This document shows, in pieces, positions 18,552 through 27,330 of a stretch of 64,000 nt of DNA (within the stretch, counting starts at the first letter, position 1; the number at the start of each line of letters is the position of its first letter). Where the stretch lies: assembly GCF_030816115.1 (NCBI RefSeq), contig NZ_JAUSXQ010000001.1, positions 3,763,001-3,827,000 of the forward strand, given 5' to 3'. This stretch comes from Chryseobacterium sp. W4I1. Its GTDB lineage: Bacteria > Bacteroidota > Bacteroidia > Flavobacteriales > Weeksellaceae. The position numbers were made by a program, and so were the translations under genes. Under the pieces are notes generated by a model. It had not been told where the DNA came from and ran no database searches. It was given only the letters and a program-made list of their open reading frames with translations.

Positions 18552-19289
18552 TTATTTTTTTAATGCGATTTGTCTCGGTTTTCCCAAGAAAGCACAATAA
18601 GCGGAGTACATTACAATCATAATAAAAGGTGCTGTAACAATAATTCCGATACCGCACAGAACAATTCCGGCAATAGAAATCAGTCCGCCTAAAAAGGTAG
18701 CACCAAGAAACGTTCCGTAATTTTCTTTAGCAATATTGAACGATTTCCCTAATGCTTCCGTAGCCGATGCGTTTTCGAATAATAAAATCGGATAACCTAA
18801 TAAAAGGAAAGGATACACAAAAATGAACGGAAAGAAGCACAAAGCCATCGCAATACTGCAAATAATTCCTGAAATAAAGCTGTAAATCAGGATATTCACA
18901 AAATTCTGTTTGTATCCGATAAACAAATCTGCAAAATCGATCTGGCTTTTGGTATTGTATTTATTAACAATATAAATTAATCCTACATACAAAGGAGCAA
19001 GTAAGATTCCCAAAAGTCCTGATAATGAAAGGTACAGCGAAAAACCAGGTGCGTTCCAGTAACTGAAGCTTGAGTAATCTCCACCAGCATCCCTCATCTC
19101 CTCCATCATGGAAGTTGAATTAAAGCCGCTAATAGTCTGGATCAAGAATCCACCTATCATGTAAATTACCATCGCCACGATTCCGTAAAGGAAAACGCCT
19201 TTATACATCTCAAAGGAATGCGAAATAATAGATCCTGTATCTCTGTTTGGAACGGACCCTTGCTGGTCAAATTCGTTAAATTCTGACAT
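18552..19289 (-). CDS. Hypothetical integral membrane protein (paralogue of 19361-20083)
   Basis: 245 residues. After a soluble N-terminus (about 35 residues) there are five to six hydrophobic segments. The motif DFADLFIGYKQNFVNIL is matched in the upstream neighbour as ELGDLFAGYRGLNFLKYL at the same place in the helix pattern, so the two are diverged paralogues. The helix layout resembles DUF975-like membrane proteins. I do not recognise a function. It lies 18 bp upstream of the AI-2E-type gene, suggesting an operon. Confidence 0.7.
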   Translation of the reverse strand: MSEFNEFDQQGSVPNRDTGSIISHSFEMYKGVFLYGIVAMVIYMIGGFLIQTISGFNSTSMMEEMRDAGGDYSSFSYWNAPGFSLYLSLSGLLGILLAPLYVGLIYIVNKYNTKSQIDFADLFIGYKQNFVNILIYSFISGIICSIAMALCFFPFIFVYPFLLLGYPILLFENASATEALGKSFNIAKENYGTFLGATFLGGLISIAGIVLCGIGIIVTAPFIMIVMYSAYCAFLGKPRQIALKK

Positions 19290-19360
19290 AGTTTAATATT
19301 TAATGATTTCACCAAAATTAACTTTTTTTGGCATAAAAACATATTAAACCTATTTAAAAT

Positions 19361-20083
19361 TTAACTTTTTTCCGAGAAAATGGTTTTATACAGTGAGTAA
19401 ATCATGGCATTCCAAAAAGGAAATGTAAAAAGTCCTCCAATAAAAAGCAATGCAAACCCAATATATTTAAATAAAACGGCAACAATGACACAAACAAATA
19501 TCTCTATATAATACTTTTTTAGTGCTTGGAAATTTAGGGAAATAGCCTCGAAAATCCTTTTATCGGTAAAAAACATAAGCGGGGCAACAAATACTGTTAC
19601 ACAAACCCAAACAACGGCAAGAAATAGGGTGGGTACCGTCAATCTATACACCATTACCCAAAATATATAATAACCCAAATATTTTAAAAAATTAAGCCCT
19701 CTGTAACCGGCAAACAAGTCTCCCAACTCAATGGGTTCATTAAGGTCTATTTTCCTGAAAACCTGAAACAATCCAAGATTTAACGGATACAGAAAAATAC
19801 TGGTTCCTAAAATGGCAAAGCTGAACATCTGATAATTTTCTGTTTCGCCTAGAGCCTTCAATTTTTCCAGGTATACTGTGGTTCCCTGTTTTAAAGCTTC
19901 TGCCAGTTCCTGGTTCTGCTCCCAAAGCCCATACCTGGCCGCAAAGAAAAACATAGAAGTGAAAAAAACCGCAAAAAATATGATTGAGAACATTAACTGG
20001 AAAACTAATGTCTTATTCCAATAGAAAAATGCCTGCTTCAATATAAAATCTATTCCCGGTTTCTGAGGATATTTGTTCTGCAT
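19361..20083 (-). CDS. Hypothetical integral membrane protein (paralogue of 18552-19289)
   Basis: 240 residues from ATG at 20083 (an in-frame TTG directly before it is less likely). There are about five hydrophobic segments and a GDLFAGYRG motif shared with its downstream paralogue. No enzymatic motif is visible. It is divergent from pabB, with only ~45 bp between the start codons. Function unknown. Confidence 0.7.
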   Translation of the reverse strand: MQNKYPQKPGIDFILKQAFFYWNKTLVFQLMFSIIFFAVFFTSMFFFAARYGLWEQNQELAEALKQGTTVYLEKLKALGETENYQMFSFAILGTSIFLYPLNLGLFQVFRKIDLNEPIELGDLFAGYRGLNFLKYLGYYIFWVMVYRLTVPTLFLAVVWVCVTVFVAPLMFFTDKRIFEAISLNFQALKKYYIEIFVCVIVAVLFKYIGFALLFIGGLFTFPFWNAMIYSLYKTIFSEKS

Positions 20084-20116
20084 CAAAAATTTTTATGCAA
20101 AAGTAATCATCAATAA

Positions 20117-20124
20117 GTACTTTT
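20117..20124 (+). promoter_or_regulatory. -7 box of pabB, very close to the start codon
   Basis: TACTTTTG matches TAnnTTTG and ends only 5 bp before the ATG at 20130, so a transcript starting there would be leaderless or nearly so. If the ATG at 20157 is the true start, there would be a leader of about 25 nt. Confidence 0.5.
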
Positions 20125-20129
20125 GCGGA

Positions 20130-21107
20130 ATGTTTTCAGTGAATCATCAAAAATTTATGGAAATGGACGAACTTTCTCTTCAGAAGGTTCCTTACTTTTT
20201 CATGATCGACTTTCTTGCAGAAAATGTAGAAATCTACAGAGAAAATGAAATTGAAAAATCAGGCTTAATTATTGATTTTCAAAATTATACAAACATAAAA
20301 CAGAAGCCGGAACTTAACAAAAAAATTGAGTGGAAACCCTTTCCGGAAACATTGACAAGCTTTAAAATAGGGTTTGATAAAGTTCAGAAAAATATCCGTT
20401 TGGGGAATTCTTACCTGACCAATTACACCAGAAAGACTGAAGTTCGGACGAATTTGAGCCTTGAAGAAATTTTTTATCATTCAATTGCAAAGTACAAAGT
20501 GTTTTATAAAGATTTTTTTGTATTTTTTTCTCCTGAAACTTTTGTAAAGATTATAGACGGCAAAATTTTAACTTATCCAATGAAAGGCACTATTGATGCA
20601 TCATTGGAAAACGCAGCTGAAGTTTTGAAAAACGATAAAAAAGAAAAAGCAGAGCATTATACGGTTGTAGATCTGCTGCGGAATGATCTCAGTATGGTGG
20701 GGGATGATGTAAAAGTAGACCAATTCCAGCATATTGACCTCATCAAAACACAGCAGAAAGACCTGTATGCCATGAGTTCTGAAATATCAGGAACAGTAAA
20801 ACCTGAATTTAACGGAAAAGTTGGCAGTATCATGAAGAAACTGCTGCCTGCCGGATCAATTCTAGGAGCCCCCAAGCCTAAAACGCTGGAAATAATCTTA
20901 GACGCAGAAGGATATGACAGAGGATATTATACCGGAGTATGCGGCTGGTTCGATGGAGAAAATCTTGACAGCTGTGTTATGATACGCTTTATTGAAAGAG
21001 AAGGTAATCAGCTTTATTTTAAAAGCGGAGGCGGTATAACCCACATGAGCCGGTTAGAAGACGAATATCAGGAAATGAAAAATAAAATCTATGTCCCAAT
21101 TCATTGA
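20130..21107 (+). CDS. pabB: Aminodeoxychorismate synthase component I (PabB-like)
   Basis: About 325 residues of the chorismate-binding fold. Catalytic and Mg-binding elements are TYPMKGTID, AEHYTVVDLLRNDLSMV, PAGSILGAPKPKTLEII and YYTGVCGWFDG, as in PabB/TrpE. The N-terminal regulatory part is much shorter than in anthranilate synthase, which fits the short PabB form, and the overlapping pabC-like gene supports folate (4-aminobenzoate) synthesis. No glutamine amidotransferase (PabA) gene is adjacent. ATG at 20157 is an alternative start. Confidence 0.9.
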   Translation: MFSVNHQKFMEMDELSLQKVPYFFMIDFLAENVEIYRENEIEKSGLIIDFQNYTNIKQKPELNKKIEWKPFPETLTSFKIGFDKVQKNIRLGNSYLTNYTRKTEVRTNLSLEEIFYHSIAKYKVFYKDFFVFFSPETFVKIIDGKILTYPMKGTIDASLENAAEVLKNDKKEKAEHYTVVDLLRNDLSMVGDDVKVDQFQHIDLIKTQQKDLYAMSSEISGTVKPEFNGKVGSIMKKLLPAGSILGAPKPKTLEIILDAEGYDRGYYTGVCGWFDGENLDSCVMIRFIEREGNQLYFKSGGGITHMSRLEDEYQEMKNKIYVPIH

Positions 21108-21717
21108 AAGCATAAAAGTAGAAGATCAGGAAGTTTTTCTTTTGGATCTCCATCAGAAACGTGTCAACCAAACCTTTGCCCATTTCGGAAAAGAGGGTTC
21201 TATTGATCTGTCTAAGATCTTCAAAAGCCTTGAGCACGATGAAGATGGTCTTTTCAAACTAAGACTGTCCTACGATCTTGATAAAAGGATCCGGACCATG
21301 ATGATTCCATATGCTATTCCTGAGATACAGAGCTTTCAGCTGGTTGAGAACAACAGTTTTGATTATTCTTTCAAATTTGAAGACCGTAAGGAACTGGAAA
21401 AGATGAAGATGAAATCAAAAGCAGAAGAGATCATTATCGTTAAAAACAATCATATCACAGATACTTCTTTTTCTAATATTCTTTTCCTTAAAGGGAAGGA
21501 CTGGTTTACGCCTGCTACTTATCTCCTGAACGGTGTACAGCGTCAGAATCTGTTGAAAACCAAGAAAATAAAAGAAACCGAAGTCACTCTTCAGAACATT
21601 AAACAGTTTTCTCATTTTCAACTGATCAATGCCCTGAACGACTTTGATGATATGTTTATTTATCCCATCGACAGAATTAGCAATCTGCCGGGAAGTGAAG
21701 AATATCTGGATCTTTAA
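21091..21717 (+). CDS. pabC: Aminodeoxychorismate lyase-like class IV aminotransferase (PabC-like)
   Basis: 208 residues of a short class IV PLP fold. FKLRLSYD, SFKFEDR (likely Schiff-base Lys) and EEIIIVKNNHITDTSFSNILF match the family, where the last segment contacts PLP. Overlap with pabB by 17 bp and this gene order imply release of pyruvate from aminodeoxychorismate to give 4-aminobenzoate. It is shorter than E. coli PabC (~270), as usual in Bacteroidetes. Its 3' end overlaps menD by 4 bp tail to tail. Confidence 0.8.
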   Translation: MSQFIESIKVEDQEVFLLDLHQKRVNQTFAHFGKEGSIDLSKIFKSLEHDEDGLFKLRLSYDLDKRIRTMMIPYAIPEIQSFQLVENNSFDYSFKFEDRKELEKMKMKSKAEEIIIVKNNHITDTSFSNILFLKGKDWFTPATYLLNGVQRQNLLKTKKIKETEVTLQNIKQFSHFQLINALNDFDDMFIYPIDRISNLPGSEEYLDL

Positions 21718-23390
21718 TTTCCTTTCATAAATTCAAAGTAAGCCTTCTGAACATCTGCGCTGTTCTTTCCGTAAGTATTGACTTCCAGGATTTTAGGCTG
21801 CAGATCCGGCTTGAAGAAATTCTCCAGAACCCTGTCCAATGTTGGCTCATCCTCCACTTTAATGTAGGAAAATCCGAAATGCTTTGCTAAATGTTCAGCA
21901 TGTTTGCGGTGCTTAGTGGCTATAAATTCATCTAACGTATTGGGATTGGCATTGCCCGGCCCCGGAATGATCTTAAAGATATTTCCTTCACCGTTATTGA
22001 AAATAATAATTCTTACAAACGGTGGAATATATTGATTCCAAAGTCCATTGATGTCGTAGAAAAATCCTAAATCTCCTGTAATAAGAAGTGTTGGATTCGC
22101 ATTTTTTATGGCAAAACCCATTGCCGTAGAAGTAGAACCATCTATACCGCTCGTTCCTCTGTTGCAGTATATTCTTTTCTTTCCGAAATCAAATAACTGG
22201 GCATATCTGATTGCTGAAGAATTACTGAAATGGATATTATAGTTTTCCGGAATCGTCTGCGAAGCCTTATTAAAGAAATAGAAATCTGAAAACTCAGCTT
22301 TATTCAGGAAAAGTTCATGCTTAGCATCCTTTTTATCTCTTAAAACATCCCAGAGATTAAAGTAAGGCCTTGGCTCCAGGTTGATGAATTTCAGAAGTTT
22401 TGAAAAGAAAACTTCAGGCTTTATCTCTATCTTTTCTGTAAGAGAAAAATATGTATCCGGCTGCCACACTTCATCCAAATGCCAGTGTTGCTTTGGACGA
22501 GCATTTCTAAGGAACTGTTTTACTTTCTTAGAGACCACATTCTGCCCTATCGTGATCAGAAGGTCCGGAGCATAGGTTTTATAATCTTCTTCTGTAAAAT
22601 TAAAGATGTACCGGTCAATATGCCTGAAAAATTTTTCATGATACAGATTGGAATTCGCTTCACTCAATACCACCACAGAATGATTTTTCACAAGCTGCGT
22701 CAATTGATTCTCCAATTCCGGGCTGTAATCCCTAGTTCCCACCAAAAGCATAATTCTTTGGGAGGTATGCCAGTCTGCAATTAAGTTGGAAGGTATCTCA
22801 TACTCCTTATGTCTGATCGTTTTTTCAATAGCCGGGAAAGCAGGAAGTTCTGAAACAAGTTCATACAAAGGCTCTTCCAGTGGAATATTGATATGCACCG
22901 GTCCCTGCTTTTCAAAACAGAGCTCAATTGCTTTTTTAATGATGTCAAAATTAATGTCTTCTGCATTTTCCTGGCTATCTTCCAGCAGTTGAAAGTCACC
23001 ATAGGAATGCTGATGAAAAATATCCTTCTGTCTGATCGTCTGCCCGTCAAAAATATCTACAAAATCTGTAGGACGGTCAGCAGTCAGTATCAAAAGTGGA
23101 ACATTCTGATAAAAAGCTTCTGTAACAGCCGGATAATAATTAGCCACAGCCGAACCGCTGGTACAAGTTATAGCCACAGGTTTTTTCTCGCTTTTAGCCA
23201 TTCCCATTCCTACAAAAGCGGCACTCCTTTCATCTACAATACTGTAACAGTTGAAGGCATCGATTTCCGAAAAATGGATCGCCAAAGGCGCATTCCTGGA
23301 CCCTGGAGAAATGATGACATCTGAAATTCCGTACTGCTGAAGAAGGTGGGCAAGTATCTGAATACTTCGCTTGGAAGAATATTTTTTCAT
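21714..23390 (-). CDS. menD: SEPHCHC synthase (menaquinone biosynthesis)
   Basis: 558 residues, a thiamine-diphosphate enzyme joining isochorismate and 2-oxoglutarate. The N-terminal ISPGSRNAPLAIHF and DERSAAFVGMGMAK and the C-terminal RGTSGIDGSTSTAMGFA plus GDLGFFYDINGLWN (Mg/ThDP site) are diagnostic for MenD. Menaquinone is the respiratory quinone of flavobacteria. The other men genes are not in the window. pabB beside it also uses chorismate-derived substrate, so the locus clusters chorismate branch genes. Confidence 0.95.
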   Translation of the reverse strand: MKKYSSKRSIQILAHLLQQYGISDVIISPGSRNAPLAIHFSEIDAFNCYSIVDERSAAFVGMGMAKSEKKPVAITCTSGSAVANYYPAVTEAFYQNVPLLILTADRPTDFVDIFDGQTIRQKDIFHQHSYGDFQLLEDSQENAEDINFDIIKKAIELCFEKQGPVHINIPLEEPLYELVSELPAFPAIEKTIRHKEYEIPSNLIADWHTSQRIMLLVGTRDYSPELENQLTQLVKNHSVVVLSEANSNLYHEKFFRHIDRYIFNFTEEDYKTYAPDLLITIGQNVVSKKVKQFLRNARPKQHWHLDEVWQPDTYFSLTEKIEIKPEVFFSKLLKFINLEPRPYFNLWDVLRDKKDAKHELFLNKAEFSDFYFFNKASQTIPENYNIHFSNSSAIRYAQLFDFGKKRIYCNRGTSGIDGSTSTAMGFAIKNANPTLLITGDLGFFYDINGLWNQYIPPFVRIIIFNNGEGNIFKIIPGPGNANPNTLDEFIATKHRKHAEHLAKHFGFSYIKVEDEPTLDRVLENFFKPDLQPKILEVNTYGKNSADVQKAYFEFMKGN

Positions 23391-23394
23391 AGAG

Positions 23395-23402
23395 CAAATT
23401 TA
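23395..23402 (-). promoter_or_regulatory. -7 box of menD, adjacent to the start codon
   Basis: TAAATTTG on the minus strand ends 4 bp before the menD ATG at 23390, which would give a leaderless mRNA. Confidence 0.5.
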
Positions 23403-23446
23403 ACTTATAAATACTGATTTTAAAATCATTTCATTTAAAAAAAATG

Positions 23447-23454
23447 TAATTTTG
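23447..23454 (+). promoter_or_regulatory. -7 box of the oxygenase gene at 23475
   Basis: TAATTTTG matches TAnnTTTG, 20 bp before the start codon, divergent from the menD promoter. Confidence 0.5.
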
Positions 23455-23474
23455 TAATTCGTAAATTTCTAAAA

Positions 23475-24425
23475 ATGGATAAAATACCTAGTGTAGACCT
23501 GCGTGATTTCCTTTCGGACAACCCGGAACGCAAACAGAAATTTGTAAATGAAATCGGAAAAGCTTATGAAGAAATTGGTTTTGTGGCCTTAAAGGGACAC
23601 TTTCTTGATGACCAATTGGTAGAAAGTTTGTATGGAGAGGTAAAGAACTTTTTTGAACTTCCAACGGAAACTAAACAGAAGTATGAGATTCCCGGAATTG
23701 GAGGCCAGAGAGGCTATGTAGGATTCGGTAAAGAAACTGCAAAAGGTTTTAAAAAGGGAGACCTGAAAGAATTTTGGCATTTCGGGCAGTATGTGCCTGA
23801 TGATTCAAAATATAAAAAGGAATACCCGGACAACGTAATCGTTGATGAACTTCCAAAATTCAACAAAGTGGGCAAAGAAACGTACCAGATGCTTGAAAAA
23901 ACTGGAAAGTATGTTTTAAGGGCTTTGGCTTTATATCTTGGTTTGGATGAGTTTTATTTTGATGATAAAATCGCAGAAGGAAACTCTATTCTAAGACCTA
24001 TCCACTATCCGCCAATTACTCAGGAGCCTGATGATGCGGTAAGAGCAGCAGCTCACGGAGATATCAACCTGATCACTCTTTTGATGGGATCTCAAGGAAA
24101 AGGTTTGCAGGTTCAGAACCATAATGGTGATTGGATCGATGCGATTGCAGAACCGGACGAACTGATGATCAATGTGGGAGATATGCTTTCAAGACATACC
24201 AACAATAAATTGAAATCCACGATCCACAGAGTGGTAAATCCACCTAGAGAATCCTGGGGTACTTCAAGATATTCAATTCCTTTCTTTATGCACCCGGTAA
24301 GCGGCATGTCATTAAACGCCCTTGAAAACTGTGTTGACGAAAACAATCCTAAGCTGTATGAAGATATAACTGCAGGAGAATTTTTACATGAAAGACTGAT
24401 AGAATTAGGACTTATCAAAAAGTAA
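23475..24425 (+). CDS. Isopenicillin N synthase-like 2-oxoglutarate/Fe(II) oxygenase
   Basis: 316 residues. An N-terminal DIOX_N-type segment is followed by the double-stranded beta-helix. The iron triad is HGD in AAAHGDINLITLL and the His of STIHRVVNP; the 2-oxoglutarate or substrate Arg is in TSRYSIPFF. Despite the family name, antibiotic synthesis is not implied: such single genes are widespread with unknown substrate. It is monocistronic and divergent from menD. Confidence 0.88.
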   Translation: MDKIPSVDLRDFLSDNPERKQKFVNEIGKAYEEIGFVALKGHFLDDQLVESLYGEVKNFFELPTETKQKYEIPGIGGQRGYVGFGKETAKGFKKGDLKEFWHFGQYVPDDSKYKKEYPDNVIVDELPKFNKVGKETYQMLEKTGKYVLRALALYLGLDEFYFDDKIAEGNSILRPIHYPPITQEPDDAVRAAAHGDINLITLLMGSQGKGLQVQNHNGDWIDAIAEPDELMINVGDMLSRHTNNKLKSTIHRVVNPPRESWGTSRYSIPFFMHPVSGMSLNALENCVDENNPKLYEDITAGEFLHERLIELGLIKK

Positions 24426-24430
24426 CATAA

Positions 24431-24502
24431 AAAAGTCAATAATTGATCTGTATTCCGGTTGTCAGTGTAATGTGGTAACCTTCAGTTCAATTATTGACTT
24501 TT
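24431..24502 (+). terminator. Long inverted repeat after the oxygenase gene
   Basis: A perfect 16-bp stem (24431-24446 with 24487-24502) starts 5 bp after the stop codon, but the loop is 40 nt, with possible GGTT/AACC pairing inside it. The second arm runs into TTTTATTT. It may act as a terminator with an unusual extended head. From 24503 to 24727 I see no gene or clear signal. Confidence 0.6.
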
Positions 24503-24727
24503 ATTTCGTCTATGTAAATGGTTAAAAACCAATTCTATAAAGACATCAGTTCAGGACAGCACACAGCTGTTAAACCTATAGCATCCCATACCCATATTTA
24601 ATTCTTCATAAGAATCTTGGAATGCAGCTTTTATTTCAAAACAGTTTTTTTGTTCCTCCGATTATACTTTTAAGCTTTCTGCTCAATATTCTCTAAATTT
24701 GTAGTAATCGTCTTTCTAATTGAAATA

Positions 24728-25000
24728 TTATCCTGTAATACAATAAAATTCCGGGCAGGGAGTTGTTTGGGTGAAAGTTCCCCACGGGCAGATACACGTA
24801 TAGGTATCACCACCTCCAGTCCCTCCGCCTCCGCCGGTTCCTGGTCCCACATAAGGTACACATTTCCCGCCCGAACAGATCTGTCCTGCTGAGCAGCCAC
24901 CTGTACCAGGTCCGTCTCCCTCAAAACAGGAAGCTGGCGTGAGATCTCCTGCAGAAATTTTCTTCTTGTCTTCTCTTGAAAGTCTTTTTAGATTTTTCAT
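24728..25000 (-). CDS. Bacteriocin-like leader peptide with Gly/Cys-rich core (90 aa)
   Basis: 90 residues beginning MKNLKRLSREDKKKISAG, the same leader type as the 1.6-2.4 kb peptides but ending Ala-Gly. The core is Gly-rich (PGTGGCSAGQICSGGKC, then a run of GTGGGGG) with seven Cys, ending CPEFYCITG. Upstream on the minus strand, CCGAAAAGC and AGAGTAGG repeat the leader element of the other cluster. A second minus-strand frame over the same bases lacks a family start. Function unknown. Confidence 0.75.
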   Translation of the reverse strand: MKNLKRLSREDKKKISAGDLTPASCFEGDGPGTGGCSAGQICSGGKCVPYVGPGTGGGGGTGGGDTYTCICPWGTFTQTTPCPEFYCITG

Positions 25001-25245
25001 GGTTTTTTGTTTTTTTGTATTTCCTACTCTTTTAGCTTTTCGGATAACGCTTTATTCTATTTAAAATTAAATATTTTTTGCTAATAACCAAGCCTTTAAA
25101 CTATTTTTATTCACTGCTAATTGAAATTTAGTAGTGATCTTTTACTCTATTTTAAAATATTTAATACTAAAAACTACCACACTTTATTAAAATTAAAAGA
25201 AATTAATTATATTTACTCTAGTATCAAATTTTTAATTAAAACAAT

Positions 25246-25407
25246 ATGAAAAATCTAAAAAAACTAAACAACAGCCAATTAAAAAGCATTTCCGGAGCAG
25301 GAGGAATTAAACTTCCTGAACCAGAATTCTGTATGTATTACTGTAGCGGTACTGTAGTTTGTGCAACCTGCAGTGATGATTTCAAATGCCCGGATAACAC
25401 TATGTAA
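25246..25407 (+). CDS. Bacteriocin-like Cys-rich leader peptide (53 aa)
   Basis: The frame reads MKNLKKLNNSQLKSISGAGG and a core with Cys at 29, 33, 39, 42 and 48 (FCMYYCSG, CATC, FKCPD). It is divergent from the 24728-25000 gene. The core pattern C-x3-C-SG/SD and FxCPD is shared with the next peptide (25557-25727), so these two are paralogues of a different core type from the 2-kb cluster. A terminator follows 25 bp after the stop codon. Confidence 0.72.
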   Translation: MKNLKKLNNSQLKSISGAGGIKLPEPEFCMYYCSGTVVCATCSDDFKCPDNTM

Positions 25408-25431
25408 GGTTGAAAATCAGATAGAATAACA

Positions 25432-25460
25432 AACCCGTTTCTTTTGAAGCGGGTTTTATT
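25432..25460 (+). terminator. Intrinsic terminator after the 25246 peptide
   Basis: A 10-bp stem AACCCGTTTC/GAAGCGGGTT (one G-U pair) with loop TTTT, followed by T-rich sequence. Confidence 0.75.
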
Positions 25461-25556
25461 TTATAAATCACTATCACTTAGGAATATATCATTCAAAAAC
25501 AATTGATTTATAACAATTTTGGGTTATCTTTATAATAGCTCAAACTTAAAAATAAT

Positions 25557-25727
25557 ATGAAAAATCTAAAGAAACTAACCAAAGACAAATTGAAGGCAAT
25601 TTCTGGAGGAATAAGTTATCCTTTTCCCGGAGAATGCGTTTATGTATGCAGTGACGGAATTACTTATCGCGTATTGTGCCGCAATGAATTTATTTGTCCT
25701 GATGGTGAAGATCCTATTATTCACTAG
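25557..25727 (+). CDS. Bacteriocin-like Cys-rich leader peptide (56 aa)
   Basis: MKNLKKLTKDKLKAISGG followed by a core with Cys at 27, 31, 41 and 47 (ECVYVCSDG, then FICPDGED). It shares the CxxxCS and FxCPD core plan with the peptide 150 bp upstream. The terminator between them suggests separate transcripts. No modification enzyme or exporter is nearby. Confidence 0.72.
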   Translation: MKNLKKLTKDKLKAISGGISYPFPGECVYVCSDGITYRVLCRNEFICPDGEDPIIH

Positions 25728-25742
25728 GAAAAATCTGACTTA

Positions 25743-25778
25743 TACGTGAAGACCATCCTTTTGGGTGGTTTTCATGTA
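25743..25778 (+). terminator. Hairpin after the 25557 peptide
   Basis: A 16-bp stem with a few G-U pairs (TACGTGAAGACCATCC / GGGTGGTTTTCATGTA) and a TTTT loop begins 15 bp after the stop. The T-run is missing, so termination is likely but not certain. Confidence 0.5.
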
Positions 25779-25809
25779 TCACCAAAATACAAATCCGGAA
25801 AATCTTAGA

Positions 25810-26856
25810 TTAATCAAACAGCCTTAGTTGCTGATCTTTTGCACCCGTAAAATTAGCTGTCGAAAGCTTAGGAAACTCTTTACCATCAAAAAACTTCTTT
25901 CGGCCGATCTTAAAGGTAGTATGGATCATTTCAGCAATATTCCCTTCTCCTTTCTGTCTTTCAAAATATCTTTTATCTCCCAGTTTTCCACCACGCATGG
26001 AACGGATAAGATTTAAAACTTTTTGGGCTCTGTCCGGAAAATGAGCTTCGATCCAGTTTACAAAAACAGGCTCCACCGTATCATTCAACCTTACCAGTGT
26101 ATAGCCGAAACTCAAGGCTCCAGCATCAGAAATTGTTTTTAAAATATGTAAAGGTTCATCGCTGTTCAGGCCTGGAATAATTGGTGCTACCATAACATGC
26201 ACAGGAATTTTGTTTTCTGTGAGAATTTCTATAGCCTTCAGTTTATTGGGAGCCGAACTTGTTCTTGGTTCCATTTTTCGTCTAAGATCCTCATTAATCG
26301 TAGGAATACTCAGGGATACAGAAACCAGGTTCTGTTCTGCCATCGGTTTCAAAATATCAAGATCTCTCAGAACCAATGCATTTTTTGTGAGAATATTCAC
26401 AGGATGCCTGTAATCAAGACACACCTGTAGTATTTTCCTTGTGATCTCAAACTGTCTTTCCGCTGGCTGATAGCAGTCTGTATTTCCGGAAAGAAGAATC
26501 GGTGCAGGTTGATAGCCTCTTTTCTGAAAGAATTTCTCCAGCAGTTCCGGTGCATTTTTCTTCACCATGATCTTCCTCTCAAAATCAATTCCGGCACTGT
26601 AACCCCAATATTCATGGGTAGGCCTTGCAAAACAATAAGAACATCCGTGTTCACATCCCTGATAAGGATTCATAGAATACTCCATCGGAAGGTCTTCGCT
26701 TTTTACCTGATTCACAATTGTTTTCGGAAAAACTTCAGTAAAAGAGGTTTTTACCGTTTCGAAATCTTCATCTTCAGGCTCATAGGTATACCTGTCGAAA
26801 CGATTGATTACGTTCCGCTGAGCTCCCTGTCCTTTTATGAAATTTTCGTTCTGCAT
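25810..26856 (-). CDS. PA0069-type radical SAM protein
   Basis: 348 residues. The 4Fe-4S/SAM motif is CEHGCSYC near residue 68, followed by ARPTHEYWG. The remaining barrel has LLSGNTDCYQPAE and MVAPIIPGLN. This matches the SplB-related PA0069 family, found in many bacteria with undefined function. It seems monocistronic: the downstream neighbour is convergent and the upstream one ends in a terminator. Confidence 0.87.
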   Translation of the reverse strand: MQNENFIKGQGAQRNVINRFDRYTYEPEDEDFETVKTSFTEVFPKTIVNQVKSEDLPMEYSMNPYQGCEHGCSYCFARPTHEYWGYSAGIDFERKIMVKKNAPELLEKFFQKRGYQPAPILLSGNTDCYQPAERQFEITRKILQVCLDYRHPVNILTKNALVLRDLDILKPMAEQNLVSVSLSIPTINEDLRRKMEPRTSSAPNKLKAIEILTENKIPVHVMVAPIIPGLNSDEPLHILKTISDAGALSFGYTLVRLNDTVEPVFVNWIEAHFPDRAQKVLNLIRSMRGGKLGDKRYFERQKGEGNIAEMIHTTFKIGRKKFFDGKEFPKLSTANFTGAKDQQLRLFD

Positions 26857-26922
26857 TCCGGTGTAAAATTATAATGGATTTTTTATAAAATAATGAGTTT
26901 TAACACTAAAGTTATCCACAAA

Positions 26923-26952
26923 AAAACCAGCCCTTTCAAAAGTGCTGGTTTT
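26923..26952 (-). terminator. Intrinsic terminator after the 26979 gene
   Basis: A stem AAAACCAGC/GCTGGTTTT, with extra CTT/AAG pairing inside, and A/T runs on both sides, 26 bp beyond the stop of the minus-strand small gene. Confidence 0.75.
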
Positions 26953-26978
26953 AAACATAAATTAAATATATCTATTTA

Positions 26979-27173
26979 CTACTTCAGTGCGTAAAACTCC
27001 ACTCCATGATATTCATCTTCCTGATTTTTTTCATCAAAGTGTCTGTGATAATCCGAGTAGGTATCACTGTATTTTTTATCTTTTTTAGTCAAAATCTTTT
27101 TAATTCCTATTAAACTTAATACTGCCAAAAGGCCAACTCCTCCTGCCAGTAAAACTCCAACTTCTCTTTTCAT
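26979..27173 (-). CDS. Small single-helix membrane protein, unknown function
   Basis: 64 residues. The first ~25 (VGVLLAGGVGLLAVLSLIGI) form one transmembrane helix, followed by a Lys stretch and a Tyr/His/Glu-rich cytosolic tail. It is flanked by a terminator and by its own intergenic region, and it has a good ATG, so I accept it as a gene. No family recognised. Confidence 0.6.
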   Translation of the reverse strand: MKREVGVLLAGGVGLLAVLSLIGIKKILTKKDKKYSDTYSDYHRHFDEKNQEDEYHGVEFYALK

Positions 27174-27330
27174 ATTTTATCTGGTTTATACCGTGGCTAC
27201 TGCAAAAAGCATACCTATTTTTTCATTTGTAATTATAAATTTTGTTAACATTAAACTTTATTTCCATGAAAAATGTAATGCTCTTTTTTATTAAATTTAC
27301 AGGTATAATGGTTTAATTATTGTATTAAAC

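Noticed and set aside
24670..24924. 84-residue minus-strand frame overlapping the 24728 peptide
   Set aside because: It is out of frame with the MKNL leader peptide, which has the family start and the conserved 5' element.
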